64,000 nucleotides of DNA from Paenibacillus sp. SYP-B3998 (GCF_010820665.1 NZ_JAAIKC010000007.1:62001-126000); one strand, 5' to 3'. Numbered from the stretch's first letter, positions 42,548-51,863 are shown. Translations and numbers: made by a program. The notes: a model not told the origin generated them from the sequence alone.

Positions 42548-42928
42548 ATGGCAGACGCTACGGAACCCGTTGTTCTCAAGGTCATCTGCACCAATGCTGC
42601 TTCGCAGCTTATTGACAGGCTGCAGGCGAAGTACGGGCCAGTGATGTTCCATCAATCCGGAGGCTGTTGTGATGGCAGCTCGCCTATGTGCTATCCGCAG
42701 GAGGAGTTCTTCCTAGGCGAACAGGATGTGCAGCTAGGTGAGATTCATGGAGCCCCATTCTATATGAGTAAGGCACAATACGAGTATTGGATGTATACGC
42801 AGTTAATCATCGATGTTATTCCTGGAAGAGGCGGTATGTTTTCCTTGGAGGGACCTGAGGGGTTGCGGTTCCTCACACGCTCGCGCGTGTTTTCATCGGA
42901 GGAGTTGAGCATCTTGAAACTATCGTAA
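42548..42928 (+). CDS. DUF779 protein linked to aldehyde dehydrogenase
   Basis: 126 residues, cytoplasmic. The family hallmark HQSGGCCDGSSPMCYP (three cysteines with a histidine nearby) is near residues 35-52; MSKAQYEYWMYTQLIIDVIPGRGGMFSLE follows. DUF779 genes lie next to acetaldehyde dehydrogenases in many bacteria, and a metal-binding or accessory role has been proposed but not shown. RBS AGGCGGG. Ends in a long terminator hairpin. Confidence 0.9.
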   Translation: MADATEPVVLKVICTNAASQLIDRLQAKYGPVMFHQSGGCCDGSSPMCYPQEEFFLGEQDVQLGEIHGAPFYMSKAQYEYWMYTQLIIDVIPGRGGMFSLEGPEGLRFLTRSRVFSSEELSILKLS

Positions 42929-42945
42929 GAGATTTTTCCTCTAAC

Positions 42946-42999
42946 AAGAAAGCTGTCCGGAAGTCATGCCAATGACCTTCAGGCAGCTTTTCTTTTTGT
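42946..42999 (+). terminator. Terminator of the aldehyde dehydrogenase operon
   Basis: AAGAAAGCTG(T)C and (G)CAGCTTTTCTT form an extended stem with an inner GAAGTCA/TGACCTTC, then a T-rich tail. Confidence 0.82.
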
Positions 43000-43340
43000 T
43001 TGATTAAAATCCATCGAAATTAGGAAATTAATGTTAATCGGTAAATAAATGGAACTTCTTTAAAATCAGTGTAAAGGAAGCATTCAGGCGGTTTTTTACG
43101 AGAAAACAGGGAGAAGGCCGATGATGAGATTAAGGTGACCTCCCTCCAATTCGTGAGAAAGCTCTTGGGCTTCAGCGAGCCAAATGAGGCAGCGTTTAAT
43201 CGCACCATCAAGGAGGTGGCATGGTTACCCGGAATCTGTTGGACTCGCTGGCAACCAATGCCGAGCCTCGCAATCGCGAGGTAGAAATCGAATCAAGGAT
43301 TGGCTAACCTCATCATACAAAAGGGGGCCAATTGCTCTCT
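43000..43340 (+). other. Intergenic stretch with a possible AraC-family remnant
   Basis: No intact gene. On the plus strand 43102-43284 is open in one frame and includes VRKLLGFSEPNEAAFNRTIKEV, which recalls the second HTH of AraC regulators (LLGFSEPSAFNRAFKRW) with an insertion. It has no start codon, and the frame closes at a TAG. Probably a decayed fragment; a chance match is possible. Confidence 0.3.
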
Positions 43341-43397
43341 AAAAACAGAAAGCTGTCCAAAACTATATGTTCTAGTTTCGGACAGCTTTCTGTTTTT
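43341..43397. terminator. Bidirectional terminator at the pyruvate kinase end
   Basis: AAAAACAGAAAGCTGTCC pairs with GGACAGCTTTCTGTTTTT, extended by an inner AACTA/TAGTT; runs of A and T on both sides. Confidence 0.92.
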
Positions 43398-43415
43398 GCG
43401 GGCGCTATTTTTGCT

Positions 43416-44828
43416 CTAAATCCGCTCAACCTTCATGAGGTTAGTCGTCCCGGATTTACCAATCGGGATACCTGCGGAAACGATCGTCAGATCGCCCTTT
43501 TTCAAATAGCCCAGTGTTTCTGCTTGCTCAATGGCAGAGCGGATCATCGTATCCGTGGAGTCACATACCTCGCCGTGAATCGGGATGACACCTTGTACCA
43601 TGCTCAGATAGCTGATTGCATATGCGTTGGAGGTAATCGCCAGGATAGGCGCTTCTGGACGATATTTCGCGATCATACGAGCGGTAAATCCGCTTTCTGT
43701 AGGCGTCAAGATCGCTGCCGCATGCAATTTGTTAGCGGATGAAACGACTGCCTGACAAAGAACTTCCGTCACTTCGTTGTTAGAGTCGAGCTGCGCGTCG
43801 ATCAGCGAATTACGCTCCATCGTTTGTTCCACGCGCTCAGCGATTGTGGCCATCATGGTGACGGATTCGACAGGGTATTTCCCAGCCGCCGTTTCACCGG
43901 AGAGCATGACCACGTCGCTGCCGTCAAGCACGGCATTTGCCACGTCACTCACTTCGGCGCGCGTAGGGCGCGGGTTCCGCTGCATGGAATCCAGCATTTG
44001 CGTTGCCGTAATAACAGGTTTGCCCGCAAGATTACAGGCGCGGATCATCTCTTTCTGGGCGATAGGCACTTCCTCCGTCGGAATTTCTACGCCCAAATCT
44101 CCGCGAGCTACCATGATGCCATCTGAAGCTTCTAGGATGGAGGCGAAGTTGGTCATCCCTTCTTCGTTCTCGATCTTGGAAATGATCGGCGTGAAGCCAG
44201 CGCCGTGCTTCTCTAGAATGTCGCGAACTTCTCTAACGTCGTTCCCGTTACGAACGAAAGACATCGCGATGATGGAGATGTTCTCCTCAACGCCGAATTG
44301 AAGATGCATGATGTCGCGTTCGGTGACGCCCGGCAGGGACGTGCGAATACCCGGCAAATTTACCCCTTTGCGCTGCTTCAGTACACTTTGATTCAGCACG
44401 CTGCACGTAACTTCGGAGCCGTCTATGGTCTCGACCTGCAGCTCAATAGAGCCGTCGTCGATTAGAATAAGATTGCCTGGCTTCACGTCTTGCGGAAGCC
44501 CTGGGTAGTTGACAGAGACGCGGCTGGAATCACCGATAATTTGTTCGGTTGTAAGGACGATTATATCGCCTTTTTGCAGGTCGTAGCCCGCATCTTTTAG
44601 TTGCCCGATGCGAATCTCCGGACCCTTGATATCCATGAGAATCGGAATCGTTACACCTAGTTCTTTGGCCGCTTGGCGTACTCTTATAATACGTCCGCGA
44701 TGTTCGTCTAAATCTCCATGAGCCATATTCAGTCTTGCGACGCTCATGCCAGCGCGGATTAATTCTTTGAGAGTAGGGATGGAATCGCAAGCGGGCCCCA
44801 TGGTGCAAATAATTTTCGTTTTACGCAT
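43416..44828 (-). CDS. pyk: Pyruvate kinase, short form
   Basis: 470 residues. It catalyses phosphoenolpyruvate + ADP to pyruvate + ATP. Visible: TKIICTMGPACDS, IPILMDIKGPEIRIG, the active-site SKIENEEGM lysine, the Mg-binding ARGDLGVEIP and QMLDSM, and the allosteric C-terminal domain (ESGFTARMIAKYRP). It lacks the extra C-terminal PEP-utiliser-like domain found in the 580-residue Bacillus/Geobacillus enzyme, so it may be a second isozyme. NMAHGDLDEH replaces the more usual NFSHG-type segment. AAAGGAAG precedes the ATG. Not linked to pfkA. Confidence 0.94.
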   Translation of the reverse strand: MRKTKIICTMGPACDSIPTLKELIRAGMSVARLNMAHGDLDEHRGRIIRVRQAAKELGVTIPILMDIKGPEIRIGQLKDAGYDLQKGDIIVLTTEQIIGDSSRVSVNYPGLPQDVKPGNLILIDDGSIELQVETIDGSEVTCSVLNQSVLKQRKGVNLPGIRTSLPGVTERDIMHLQFGVEENISIIAMSFVRNGNDVREVRDILEKHGAGFTPIISKIENEEGMTNFASILEASDGIMVARGDLGVEIPTEEVPIAQKEMIRACNLAGKPVITATQMLDSMQRNPRPTRAEVSDVANAVLDGSDVVMLSGETAAGKYPVESVTMMATIAERVEQTMERNSLIDAQLDSNNEVTEVLCQAVVSSANKLHAAAILTPTESGFTARMIAKYRPEAPILAITSNAYAISYLSMVQGVIPIHGEVCDSTDTMIRSAIEQAETLGYLKKGDLTIVSAGIPIGKSGTTNLMKVERI

Positions 44829-44950
44829 GTTGTGTAGGACTTCCTTTCGAGTAGAGGAATCAATTTTGGCTTCATTTTAGACCTAAATTACGTTAAGTTC
44901 TATGAAATATAGTATGATGTATGTACTATAGTATTGGAAGTGAATAGAGG

Positions 44951-45745
44951 ATGCAGGTTAGAACTTTCACCTATGACAAAACAAGTAATTGGTATGCGGA
45001 GGAAGATGGACGAAGCCTCAATTGGACGCTTATTCTAGTCACATATGGGAAGTGTGTGTATTGGATCGGTGGGGAGCTCGGAGAGAGGAAGCATGTGCTG
45101 GAGAAGGGCCAATGGCTGCTGATCCCAAGCGAAATGAAGTATTATGGCAAAAGTGTGCCAACGATGGTACACGAGAAGTATGTTGTACAATTTTCATGTC
45201 GTGGAGAGGGAGAAGCTTTTCCGCTATTACAGGCTAAGGAGTATGTTAGCGGGACAACTGGCAAGTACGACTTTATCCTAGACCGTATGCGTGTGATGCT
45301 TCAGCAATGGAAAGGCAAACAGCCCTATTATCAGACGCTGTGCGATGCGCTGCTAAAAGAGCTGTTCGTTCATTTGCATAGAGAGTGGGATCAAGGCGGT
45401 GTTGTGAACGCTACAAGCGTGTTGGTTGAACAGATGAAAGCTTATATTCAGAATCATTACCGCGAGCATGTCACGAAAGATGAGCTCGCGGCTTGCATCG
45501 ATCGCTCTCCGAATTATTCAGCATCTCTGTTCAGTAAGGTGACTGGGCAAACCATTAGCGATTATATGAACGCTACCCGCATCAAAACAGCTATCTATAT
45601 GCTGAGGCACTCCGCACTTACCGTAACGGAAATATCTGAATTTATTGGGTATAGCGATCCTTCTTATTTTTACAGAGTATTCAGGCGTCTAACGGGATTA
45701 GTGCCGACAGATCTGGTCGTCGATCGAGAAATCGTGCGTAAATAA
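44951..45745 (+). CDS. AraC-family transcriptional regulator
   Basis: 264 residues. The N-terminal cupin-like domain (CVYWIGGELGERKHVLEKGQWLLIPS) is a likely effector site. The C-terminal double HTH is KDELAACIDRSPNYSASLFSKVTGQTISDYM and LTVTEISEFIGYSDPSYFYRVFRRLTGLVPTDL. It presumably controls carbohydrate or related metabolic genes, but its target is not evident: it is divergent from pyruvate kinase and followed by a convergent gene. An ATAGTA/TACTAT inverted repeat just upstream (about 44910-44932) may be its own operator. Confidence 0.87.
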   Translation: MQVRTFTYDKTSNWYAEEDGRSLNWTLILVTYGKCVYWIGGELGERKHVLEKGQWLLIPSEMKYYGKSVPTMVHEKYVVQFSCRGEGEAFPLLQAKEYVSGTTGKYDFILDRMRVMLQQWKGKQPYYQTLCDALLKELFVHLHREWDQGGVVNATSVLVEQMKAYIQNHYREHVTKDELAACIDRSPNYSASLFSKVTGQTISDYMNATRIKTAIYMLRHSALTVTEISEFIGYSDPSYFYRVFRRLTGLVPTDLVVDREIVRK

Positions 45746-45767
45746 TGCCGATCTCATTCGGACAAAC

Positions 45768-46499
45768 TTACATTGTTCCGCCGCCACGTCTTATTTCAGG
45801 CGGAATTTGTTCAGGTCCTTTATTGATGTTTTGGTAGATGAAGGTGCCAACACTGGCGTCGTCGAACTTGGTCAGCTGCATGGTTTTGGTCCAAGCAGTT
45901 ACGACCACTTCCTGATCGCTCGGTACATCTGGATTGGGAACAGCCAGCACGCCTGCACCTGCTTTTTTGAAATTAACGAGATAACGAAGCTTATCAAGCA
46001 GCTCCGTCTGTGCATCTGGATGATAATAAATAATAATATCGCCGTGCTCCAAATTATGGACTAACTTTTCATACGGTGGTCTTTCTGCATAAAAACCAAA
46101 TTTGAGATCATGAGGACTGTGCGTGCCAGAGGTCGGAATACTCATCTCATATTTCAAGGGCATTTCCGAATGCCCGCGTCCGAAATCTTTGTCAGTTGTA
46201 ACTTGAATAGATGCGTTATAGTTCAATTTCTCAATACTATAAGTGCTGGATGAACGCTGAATGAGGGCGGTTCCGATGCACAAGATGGCTAAGGTCAGAA
46301 GAACATGTGCAATCATAAGTGTTGATTTCTGCTTTTTCTGTAGGGCTTGCTTCTCCGCCTTTTTCAAGCGGCTCGTATTCGCTTTACTCGTTTTGACAGC
46401 TAGTACATAGCCTGCAATTGCAAAAGCAATAATTACAATACCTATGTAAAGCAAAATGGCTGTCAAATCGGTGCCTTGCTGCATATTGGAGTGATCCAT
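45768..46499 (-). CDS. DUF3105 membrane protein
   Basis: 243 residues: two transmembrane helices (ILLYIGIVIIAFAIAGYVLA and LMIAHVLLTLAILCIGTALI) separated by a basic cytoplasmic linker, then an extracellular DUF3105 domain with its signature MSIPTSGTHSPHDLKFGFY and HNLEHGDIIIYYHP. The conserved histidines suggest a metal site, but the function is unknown. It ends in a Gly/Arg-rich tail. Single gene, convergent with the AraC gene. Confidence 0.85.
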   Translation of the reverse strand: MDHSNMQQGTDLTAILLYIGIVIIAFAIAGYVLAVKTSKANTSRLKKAEKQALQKKQKSTLMIAHVLLTLAILCIGTALIQRSSSTYSIEKLNYNASIQVTTDKDFGRGHSEMPLKYEMSIPTSGTHSPHDLKFGFYAERPPYEKLVHNLEHGDIIIYYHPDAQTELLDKLRYLVNFKKAGAGVLAVPNPDVPSDQEVVVTAWTKTMQLTKFDDASVGTFIYQNINKGPEQIPPEIRRGGGTM

Positions 46500-46688
46500 G
46501 TATCATATGCTCCTTTTGATCATGATAGTAGACGGTTGATATTCACACTACACATTGTAGTTCTAAGTGTACAAGAAGTCAAACGGCCAAAAATAGGATA
46601 GGCATGTTAAATAGAGGAATTCAGTCGACATGTGTTGAATTTTGCAATTCTATGTCCGGTTATAGAGAAAAAAGGGGAGCGGTAGGCA

Positions 46689-48131
46689 ATGTCTGTACAA
46701 ATGATGGAACTTCATCGAAGAAATGGGATCATGGTTAAGTTATTAGTTGGATGCCTGGTTTTGGGAATCGCCGCGTCGTACGAATCATTGCATACGATTT
46801 TGATTTTGATTGCCTGTGGCGTCCCGATTACTGGCGTATGTATGTACTTAACGTGGAAAAAGCAATTGATCCCTTACACGAAGTATGTGATTGCCATAGG
46901 CTTTAACATCATATCTTACTTTTTTATGGAGACGGAAGCGATACTCTCTAATGCGCTGATCTTGTTTCTTGGCTTGGCTCTTGTCTCCTTGTATTTAGAT
47001 TATCGGCCGCTTCTTCTAAACGGCATCATCGGGATTATTAATTTGAATTACTTCTGTTCAACACTTAGCGGCAATGTGGATTATATCGGTGTGAACGCAT
47101 TCTATGTACTCACGATAGTAACTCTCATTGGTCAAAGCTTTATTGGATCTCGGATGCTCAGGAATGTTGTGAAAAGTTCCGAAGAATCGGAGTTTTCACG
47201 ATTGCAGACGGAGCAGGTCCTGGTCGGAGTACGAGAGACAACGGAGGTACTGGGCACATCGAGCAACGCGCTTCAAGAGAATGCCTCCATTACAGGGAAA
47301 ATTACCAATGAAGTTGCTGCTGCTTTTCATGAAATATCGCTTGGCATTGAGTCTCAGGCGACAAGCATCACAGACATTACATCGGCAATGCAGGATGTGA
47401 ATGAGACGGTTGTTCAAACATCTAGCGCATCCAGAACGATGAGCAGCCGTTCGCGGGATACGGCGCAAATGACGAATCAAGGGAAGACACAAATGGAAGA
47501 TTTGTCACTGAAAATTAATGATATCACCCAAATCGTTATCGATACGTCGCAAATCATGAACGCGGTGAATGAAGAAAATAGGCAGATTAGCAACATTGTT
47601 TCGACTATCGCGGATATTGCTAATCAAACAAACTTGCTGTCGCTGAACGCCTCCATTGAGGCAGCGCGAGCGGGTGAACAGGGCAAAGGCTTTTCCGTTG
47701 TAGCCAACGAAATTCGAAAGCTTGCACAAAATGCGCATGTGGCTTCGACGGATATCTCAGAAATCCTAGGATCTATCCAGAATAAAGTGGAATCAGCCGT
47801 AGAGAAAGTTACGGTTGGATTGGAAGCGGTTGACTCTGGTAAAAACTCAGCGGAAAGTGTTAGTCGTCTGTTCGAAGTTATTAACAACAATACTGCTGAA
47901 GTAATGGAGCAAGCGGAGAGCTTGCAACGGATGAACGTTCAACTGCAGGCTTCTTCGCAAAAAGTTGCCGAGGAAATGACTTCCGTCGCTGCCATTACGG
48001 AGCAATCTGCCGCTTCTGTGCAAGAAGTACTTGCCAGCGCTGAAGTCCAACAGAAGCGCGTGGAGGATATCGTTAATAGCATTCGTCAGCTCAACGGGTT
48101 AACACAAAACCTTCAGCAACTCGTAGAGTAG
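46689..48131 (+). CDS. Chemoreceptor-like protein with membrane-embedded sensor region
   Basis: 480 residues. The N-terminal 165 residues hold about six hydrophobic helices with very short loops and no extracellular ligand domain; there is no HAMP domain. The rest is a standard methyl-accepting signalling domain with tip [40 protein letters not shown]. It may sense membrane state, energy level or a lipophilic signal, or act with a partner. RBS AAAAAAGGGGAG precedes the ATG. Stand-alone gene, followed by the TPP riboswitch of the next operon. Confidence 0.9.
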   Translation: MSVQMMELHRRNGIMVKLLVGCLVLGIAASYESLHTILILIACGVPITGVCMYLTWKKQLIPYTKYVIAIGFNIISYFFMETEAILSNALILFLGLALVSLYLDYRPLLLNGIIGIINLNYFCSTLSGNVDYIGVNAFYVLTIVTLIGQSFIGSRMLRNVVKSSEESEFSRLQTEQVLVGVRETTEVLGTSSNALQENASITGKITNEVAAAFHEISLGIESQATSITDITSAMQDVNETVVQTSSASRTMSSRSRDTAQMTNQGKTQMEDLSLKINDITQIVIDTSQIMNAVNEENRQISNIVSTIADIANQTNLLSLNASIEAARAGEQGKGFSVVANEIRKLAQNAHVASTDISEILGSIQNKVESAVEKVTVGLEAVDSGKNSAESVSRLFEVINNNTAEVMEQAESLQRMNVQLQASSQKVAEEMTSVAAITEQSAASVQEVLASAEVQQKRVEDIVNSIRQLNGLTQNLQQLVE

Positions 48132-48225
48132 TGAAAGACAAGTAGAAGCGAAATAAGCTCAAAAAAAGGATTGCCAAAAAGTAGGGAATCGTCTACAGTT
48201 AAGCCAAATGAATAGCAACACGGGT

Positions 48226-48310
48226 GCTTGATGAAGTCAGGCTGAGATAGTGGCCCTATGCCACTGACCGTTAATCTGATCTGGGTAATGCCAGCGTAGA
48301 GAACATTGTG
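48226..48310 (+). ncRNA. TPP riboswitch (thi box)
   Basis: The conserved parts are present in order: CGGGTGC, then GGCTGAGATAG, a variable hairpin, GACCG, and ATCTGATCTGGGTAATGCC followed by AGCGTAGAGAA. It lies about 110 bases before ykoE and is followed by a terminator hairpin, so binding of thiamine pyrophosphate should lower expression of the transporter operon. Confidence 0.96.
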
Positions 48311-48337
48311 CCGATTTCACTTCCGCACTAATCTTAT

Positions 48338-48363
48338 GCCTGCCGCTACCCGGTGGGCTTTTT
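48338..48363 (+). terminator. Expression-platform terminator of the TPP riboswitch
   Basis: GCCTGCCG/CGGTGGGC stem (two wobble pairs) and five T, between the aptamer and the ykoE start. Confidence 0.8.
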
Positions 48364-48417
48364 CGTGTTCGCCTATCTCATTTCAAATTAGATAAAGGAA
48401 AAGGAGCTGATGTACAG

Positions 48418-49014
48418 ATGGCAAAAACGCAATCTGCATCCAAAGGTTTGAAATTGACCGATATCTTGGTCACCATCGTGATTGCCGCGGTGTTCGGTGT
48501 GATTTATCGCATATGGGGGCCCATGTACGACGTGTTGAAACCGTTAGGTCTTCACGCAGAGCAATTGAGCTATGGCATGTGGTTTATGGCGGCTACCTTC
48601 GCTTTCTTAGTTATTCGTAAACCAGGGGTAGCGCTCTTGGCTGAGGTCGCCGCAGCGACAATTGAGGCGTTATTTGGAGGCTCATGGGGTGTTTCTACAC
48701 TCGTTTATGGCGTGCTTCAGGGGCTTGGCGCAGAAATTATCTTCGCCCTATTTCTATACCGTCGGGTAAATGTAGGCGTGACGGTGCTGGCATCCTTTGC
48801 TTCGGCAGCATTCTCGTTGCTGGTGGATAGCCACTACGGATACATTGACCAGCTTACGTTTTGGAACTATTGCTTGTTTATCGGCTTTCGATTAGTCGGA
48901 AGCGCACTGATTGCAGGTGTATTCGCTTACTACTTAGCTGGCGCCCTTGCGAAGACAGGCGTGCTTAATCTGGTTCGTCCCGTTTCCAAGAAAGATTACG
49001 ACGTACTGGGGTAG
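48418..49014 (+). CDS. ykoE: ECF transporter S component for thiamine precursor, YkoE
   Basis: 198 residues with about six helices. The sequence LKLTDILVTIVIAAVFGVIYRIWGPMYD and FGGSWGVSTLVYGVLQGLGAEIIFALFLYRR are typical of YkoE. It captures hydroxymethylpyrimidine or thiamine as the substrate-binding membrane subunit of an energy-coupling-factor transporter. Located behind a TPP riboswitch and followed with no gap by ykoD. AAAGGAG is 11 bases before the ATG. The B. subtilis operon also has ykoF, absent here. Confidence 0.93.
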   Translation: MAKTQSASKGLKLTDILVTIVIAAVFGVIYRIWGPMYDVLKPLGLHAEQLSYGMWFMAATFAFLVIRKPGVALLAEVAAATIEALFGGSWGVSTLVYGVLQGLGAEIIFALFLYRRVNVGVTVLASFASAAFSLLVDSHYGYIDQLTFWNYCLFIGFRLVGSALIAGVFAYYLAGALAKTGVLNLVRPVSKKDYDVLG

Positions 49015-50616
49015 ATGATGATACCAAACGGAGGAATAGGCGTTACTCAGCTCAGATTAAAATATCCGGGAGAACACGCCCCCCTGCTATTCCAGGGGGT
49101 TTCCTTATCTATTGAGCCCGGTGAGAAGGTTCTGCTGCTTGGACCGAGTGGCTGCGGCAAATCCACGCTGCTTCAAGTATTGAGCGGAATTGTTCCTCAT
49201 ACGGTGGAAATGCCGCTTAAAGCAGAAGAAATTAAGACACCGACCCGTTGGGGATACGTTTTTCAGGACCCAGACACTCAATTTTGTATGCCCTATGTGG
49301 ATGAGGAGATTGCTTTCGTCTTGGAAAATCTCCAGATTCCGCGTGAACAAATGCTGGGGCTCATTCAGCGTTATTTAGACATGGCGGGACTCCGTTTCAC
49401 CGATGTGCACACGCCTATTGGGCAGCTGTCACAGGGAATGAAACAACGCTTAGCTATCGCAAGCGTACTAGCCTTGGAGCCTGACGTGCTGTTCCTCGAT
49501 GAGCCGACGGCTCTGTTAGATGAGGAAGGCACGAAGCAAGTATGGCATACAATCCGCATGGTAAGCGCAGATAAAACACTGGTTATTGTTGAACATAAAA
49601 TCAGCGGTATTCTTGACTTCATCGACCGCCTGATAGTGATGGCTCCCGATGGGCATTTACTTGCTGATGGAAGACCGCAAGATATCTTTGCGTCATACAA
49701 ACAGCAATTGATTGAGTATGGCATTTGGTACCCTGGTGTATGGGACGATTATGATCGTCAACGGGCCCTCCAAATGAGTAGGGTACAAGAGCAACAGCAG
49801 GAACATGGGGTGGATAAAAACAACCTTGCTGCTGAATTAAGGGCTGACTCCATTACATGGAGTGAAGAAACCGCTGAGGCTGGCAGAGTCAGTAGCATGG
49901 AAAACAGCGCGGTTTCGGACTCAAGCGTGCTCATGTCGATGCAGAATTTCGTGGGTATTCGGGGAGGACAGATGAAGACCTCTGTGGATAACTTAATCGT
50001 GAATCGAGGGGACTGGATCGCGGTTGTTGGCGCCAACGGAGCGGGCAAAAGCTCGCTTCTGCTGGCGATTATGCGCTTGATCCAGACCAAAGGCAGCTGT
50101 TGGATTAAGGGAGTTCAGGGAAGTAAGGTGGAGCAGCTTGCTGAACGCGTCGCTTTCGTCTTCCAGAACCCCGAATTTCAGTTCGTTACCCATTCGGTTG
50201 AAGAGGAGATTGCCTATTCCCTGCCTGAAGAGACGCAGCATGGTGCCGTGGAGAAGCTGCTAAAGGAGTATGACCTGCTTGCGCTGCGCAGACACCATCC
50301 GTTCCAACTATCGATGGGGCAGAAACGCAGACTGAGCGTGGCATCTGCTATGGTGCGAGAACCCAGCATTTTATTACTGGATGAGCCTACCTTTGGGCTG
50401 GATGCGCGCAATACATTCCGCATGCTAGAGCAGCTGGAGCGGCTGCGGGAGAGTGGGACGGTCATTATGATGATCACTCATGACGATGAGATCGTGAAGC
50501 GATTCACTACGCGTGTTTGGCAGGTAGAAGCAGGGCAAGTGAGTGAAAGAGAGCTGAAGCAGCCACCTTTGCAGTCCCTGCGCGCTGCAGAAGGAGAAAT
50601 CCAGCTATGCAAGTAA
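49015..50616 (+). CDS. ykoD: ECF transporter double ATPase, YkoD
   Basis: 533 residues: two ABC ATPase domains in one chain, as in YkoD. First domain: Walker A GPSGCGKS near residue 44, signature LSQGMKQRLAI, Walker B VLFLDEPTALLD. Second: GANGAGKS near 342, signature LSMGQKRRLSV, Walker B ILLLDEPTFGLD. They are joined by a Glu/Gln-rich linker. It powers the uptake of thiamine precursor by YkoE and YkoC. The ATG directly abuts the ykoE stop, and the end overlaps ykoC by ten bases. Confidence 0.93.
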   Translation: MMIPNGGIGVTQLRLKYPGEHAPLLFQGVSLSIEPGEKVLLLGPSGCGKSTLLQVLSGIVPHTVEMPLKAEEIKTPTRWGYVFQDPDTQFCMPYVDEEIAFVLENLQIPREQMLGLIQRYLDMAGLRFTDVHTPIGQLSQGMKQRLAIASVLALEPDVLFLDEPTALLDEEGTKQVWHTIRMVSADKTLVIVEHKISGILDFIDRLIVMAPDGHLLADGRPQDIFASYKQQLIEYGIWYPGVWDDYDRQRALQMSRVQEQQQEHGVDKNNLAAELRADSITWSEETAEAGRVSSMENSAVSDSSVLMSMQNFVGIRGGQMKTSVDNLIVNRGDWIAVVGANGAGKSSLLLAIMRLIQTKGSCWIKGVQGSKVEQLAERVAFVFQNPEFQFVTHSVEEEIAYSLPEETQHGAVEKLLKEYDLLALRRHHPFQLSMGQKRRLSVASAMVREPSILLLDEPTFGLDARNTFRMLEQLERLRESGTVIMMITHDDEIVKRFTTRVWQVEAGQVSERELKQPPLQSLRAAEGEIQLCK

Positions 50617-51404
50617 CATTTATGTATCGAGAAACCTGGTTGCATCGGGTAAATCCCAGCGTAAAGCTTATTTTATCTATCGCCTTGTTCATCGTTGTCG
50701 TGCTCATACACAACCTCAATACGATGATCTATTTAACAACAGGCAGTCTGATACCGCTGGTGCTATTCTCCGGCCATCCATTGAAGCGTTTGCTGCTATA
50801 CGCATCGCCGTTTCTGCTTATTTTCGTTTCATCCTCAACAGGGATGATGATGTTTGGCAGCGGCAGCAAGCTGTGGTTCCAGCTTGGTTTCATAAAGATT
50901 ACCGAAGAAAGCTTCTACCGCGGCCTTCATCTCGGCTTCCGCGGTCTCCAGGTTGCTTCGGTGGGCCTTCTCTTCAGCTTGACGACGCGCCCTGTCGCGC
51001 TATTTTATTCGATGATGCAGCAGTGGAACATAGCGCCGAAGTATGCTTACAGCTTCTTGGCTGCTTTGCGCATGATCCCTGTCATCCTCGAAGAGTTTCA
51101 GACCCTTCGGCATGCTTTGAAGGTACGGGGCAAAAAGAAACGCAGCCTCTTTACCGGCTGGTACGTGACGCTTCGCATGTATGCCATTCCGCTGCTGGCT
51201 CAAAGCATTCGCCGTGCCCATCGGACGGCTGTCGCCATGGAGGCGAAACGTTTCTCCTCCCTTAGTCAGAGGACTTACTATTATCGAATCACCTACACCA
51301 AGTGGGATTTGTGGTATGTTGGTTATTTTGCAATTCTGGTCTTTCTATCGTATTACTTGAGTGCCGTATGGCCGCTTGTGGGCGGTGCTGCAGATGTCCG
51401 TTAG
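50607..51404 (+). CDS. ykoC: ECF transporter T component, YkoC
   Basis: 265 residues, CbiQ-type transmembrane protein coupling the S and ATPase subunits. It has HRVNPSVKLILSIALFIVVVLI at the start and two coupling motifs with A-R-G type arginines, LRHALKVRGKKKR and HRTAVAMEAKRFSS (AxR-like). It overlaps ykoD by ten bases, which indicates coupled translation. Last gene of the riboswitch-controlled operon. Confidence 0.92.
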   Translation: MQVTFMYRETWLHRVNPSVKLILSIALFIVVVLIHNLNTMIYLTTGSLIPLVLFSGHPLKRLLLYASPFLLIFVSSSTGMMMFGSGSKLWFQLGFIKITEESFYRGLHLGFRGLQVASVGLLFSLTTRPVALFYSMMQQWNIAPKYAYSFLAALRMIPVILEEFQTLRHALKVRGKKKRSLFTGWYVTLRMYAIPLLAQSIRRAHRTAVAMEAKRFSSLSQRTYYYRITYTKWDLWYVGYFAILVFLSYYLSAVWPLVGGAADVR

Positions 51405-51455
51405 TTTCCTTGAAGAGCAAGCTCTACCAACTGATGGTTGGCAGAGTTTGCTTTT

Positions 51456-51863
51456 CTATTCTCCCCATTTGAGCGACATGGATAAGTCACAGCAGGGTAT
51501 CCCCTGCGCAAGGGGATCAATAGAGAACTTAACGCTACTTGGTGTAAAGCTGGTCGCCACAGCGGATTCACAGCCGAAGGAGCTAACAATGCGATCAACT
51601 TCCTTCTGGTTACCGGTCTGAGCGGCTGTCATCAATTGGGAGGCTATCTGTGGATCAGCAAGTTTTTTGAGCAAGAGAGATGCATCGTTCATAAGCCGCT
51701 GAAAGGCGTCTACTGAGCTCATTAGTATTTTCGTGTCTACATGAGGATAAGCTCGCTCTCGTTCCCATATCCAGTAAGCGGGATGGCTGTAGTTTACGTT
51801 AGGCGGGGGATAGCCGTCATAAGGCGAGTAGGGTTGCGGGAAATAGGAAGGTGGATAATTCAT
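51456..51863 (-). CDS. Small Pro/Tyr-rich N-terminus hypothetical protein, possibly spore-related
   Basis: 135 residues. The N-terminus is rich in Pro, Tyr and Ser (MNYPPSYFPQPYSPYDGYPP), as in many spore-coat proteins. The middle forms two helices, VDAFQRLMNDASLLLKKLAD and SQLMTAAQTGNQKEVDRIV, and the C-terminus is beta-like. I associate this layout with small Bacillales spore or coat proteins but cannot name one. ATG 51863 has AAAGGAG seven bases upstream; the longer frame from 51902 is not needed. Single gene, convergent with ykoC. Confidence 0.65.
   Translation of the reverse strand: MNYPPSYFPQPYSPYDGYPPPNVNYSHPAYWIWERERAYPHVDTKILMSSVDAFQRLMNDASLLLKKLADPQIASQLMTAAQTGNQKEVDRIVSSFGCESAVATSFTPSSVKFSIDPLAQGIPCCDLSMSLKWGE

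Noticed and set aside
43020..43211. 63-codon minus-strand ORF
   Set aside because: No ribosome site and no protein-like pattern; lies in the intergenic stretch after the DUF779 terminator.
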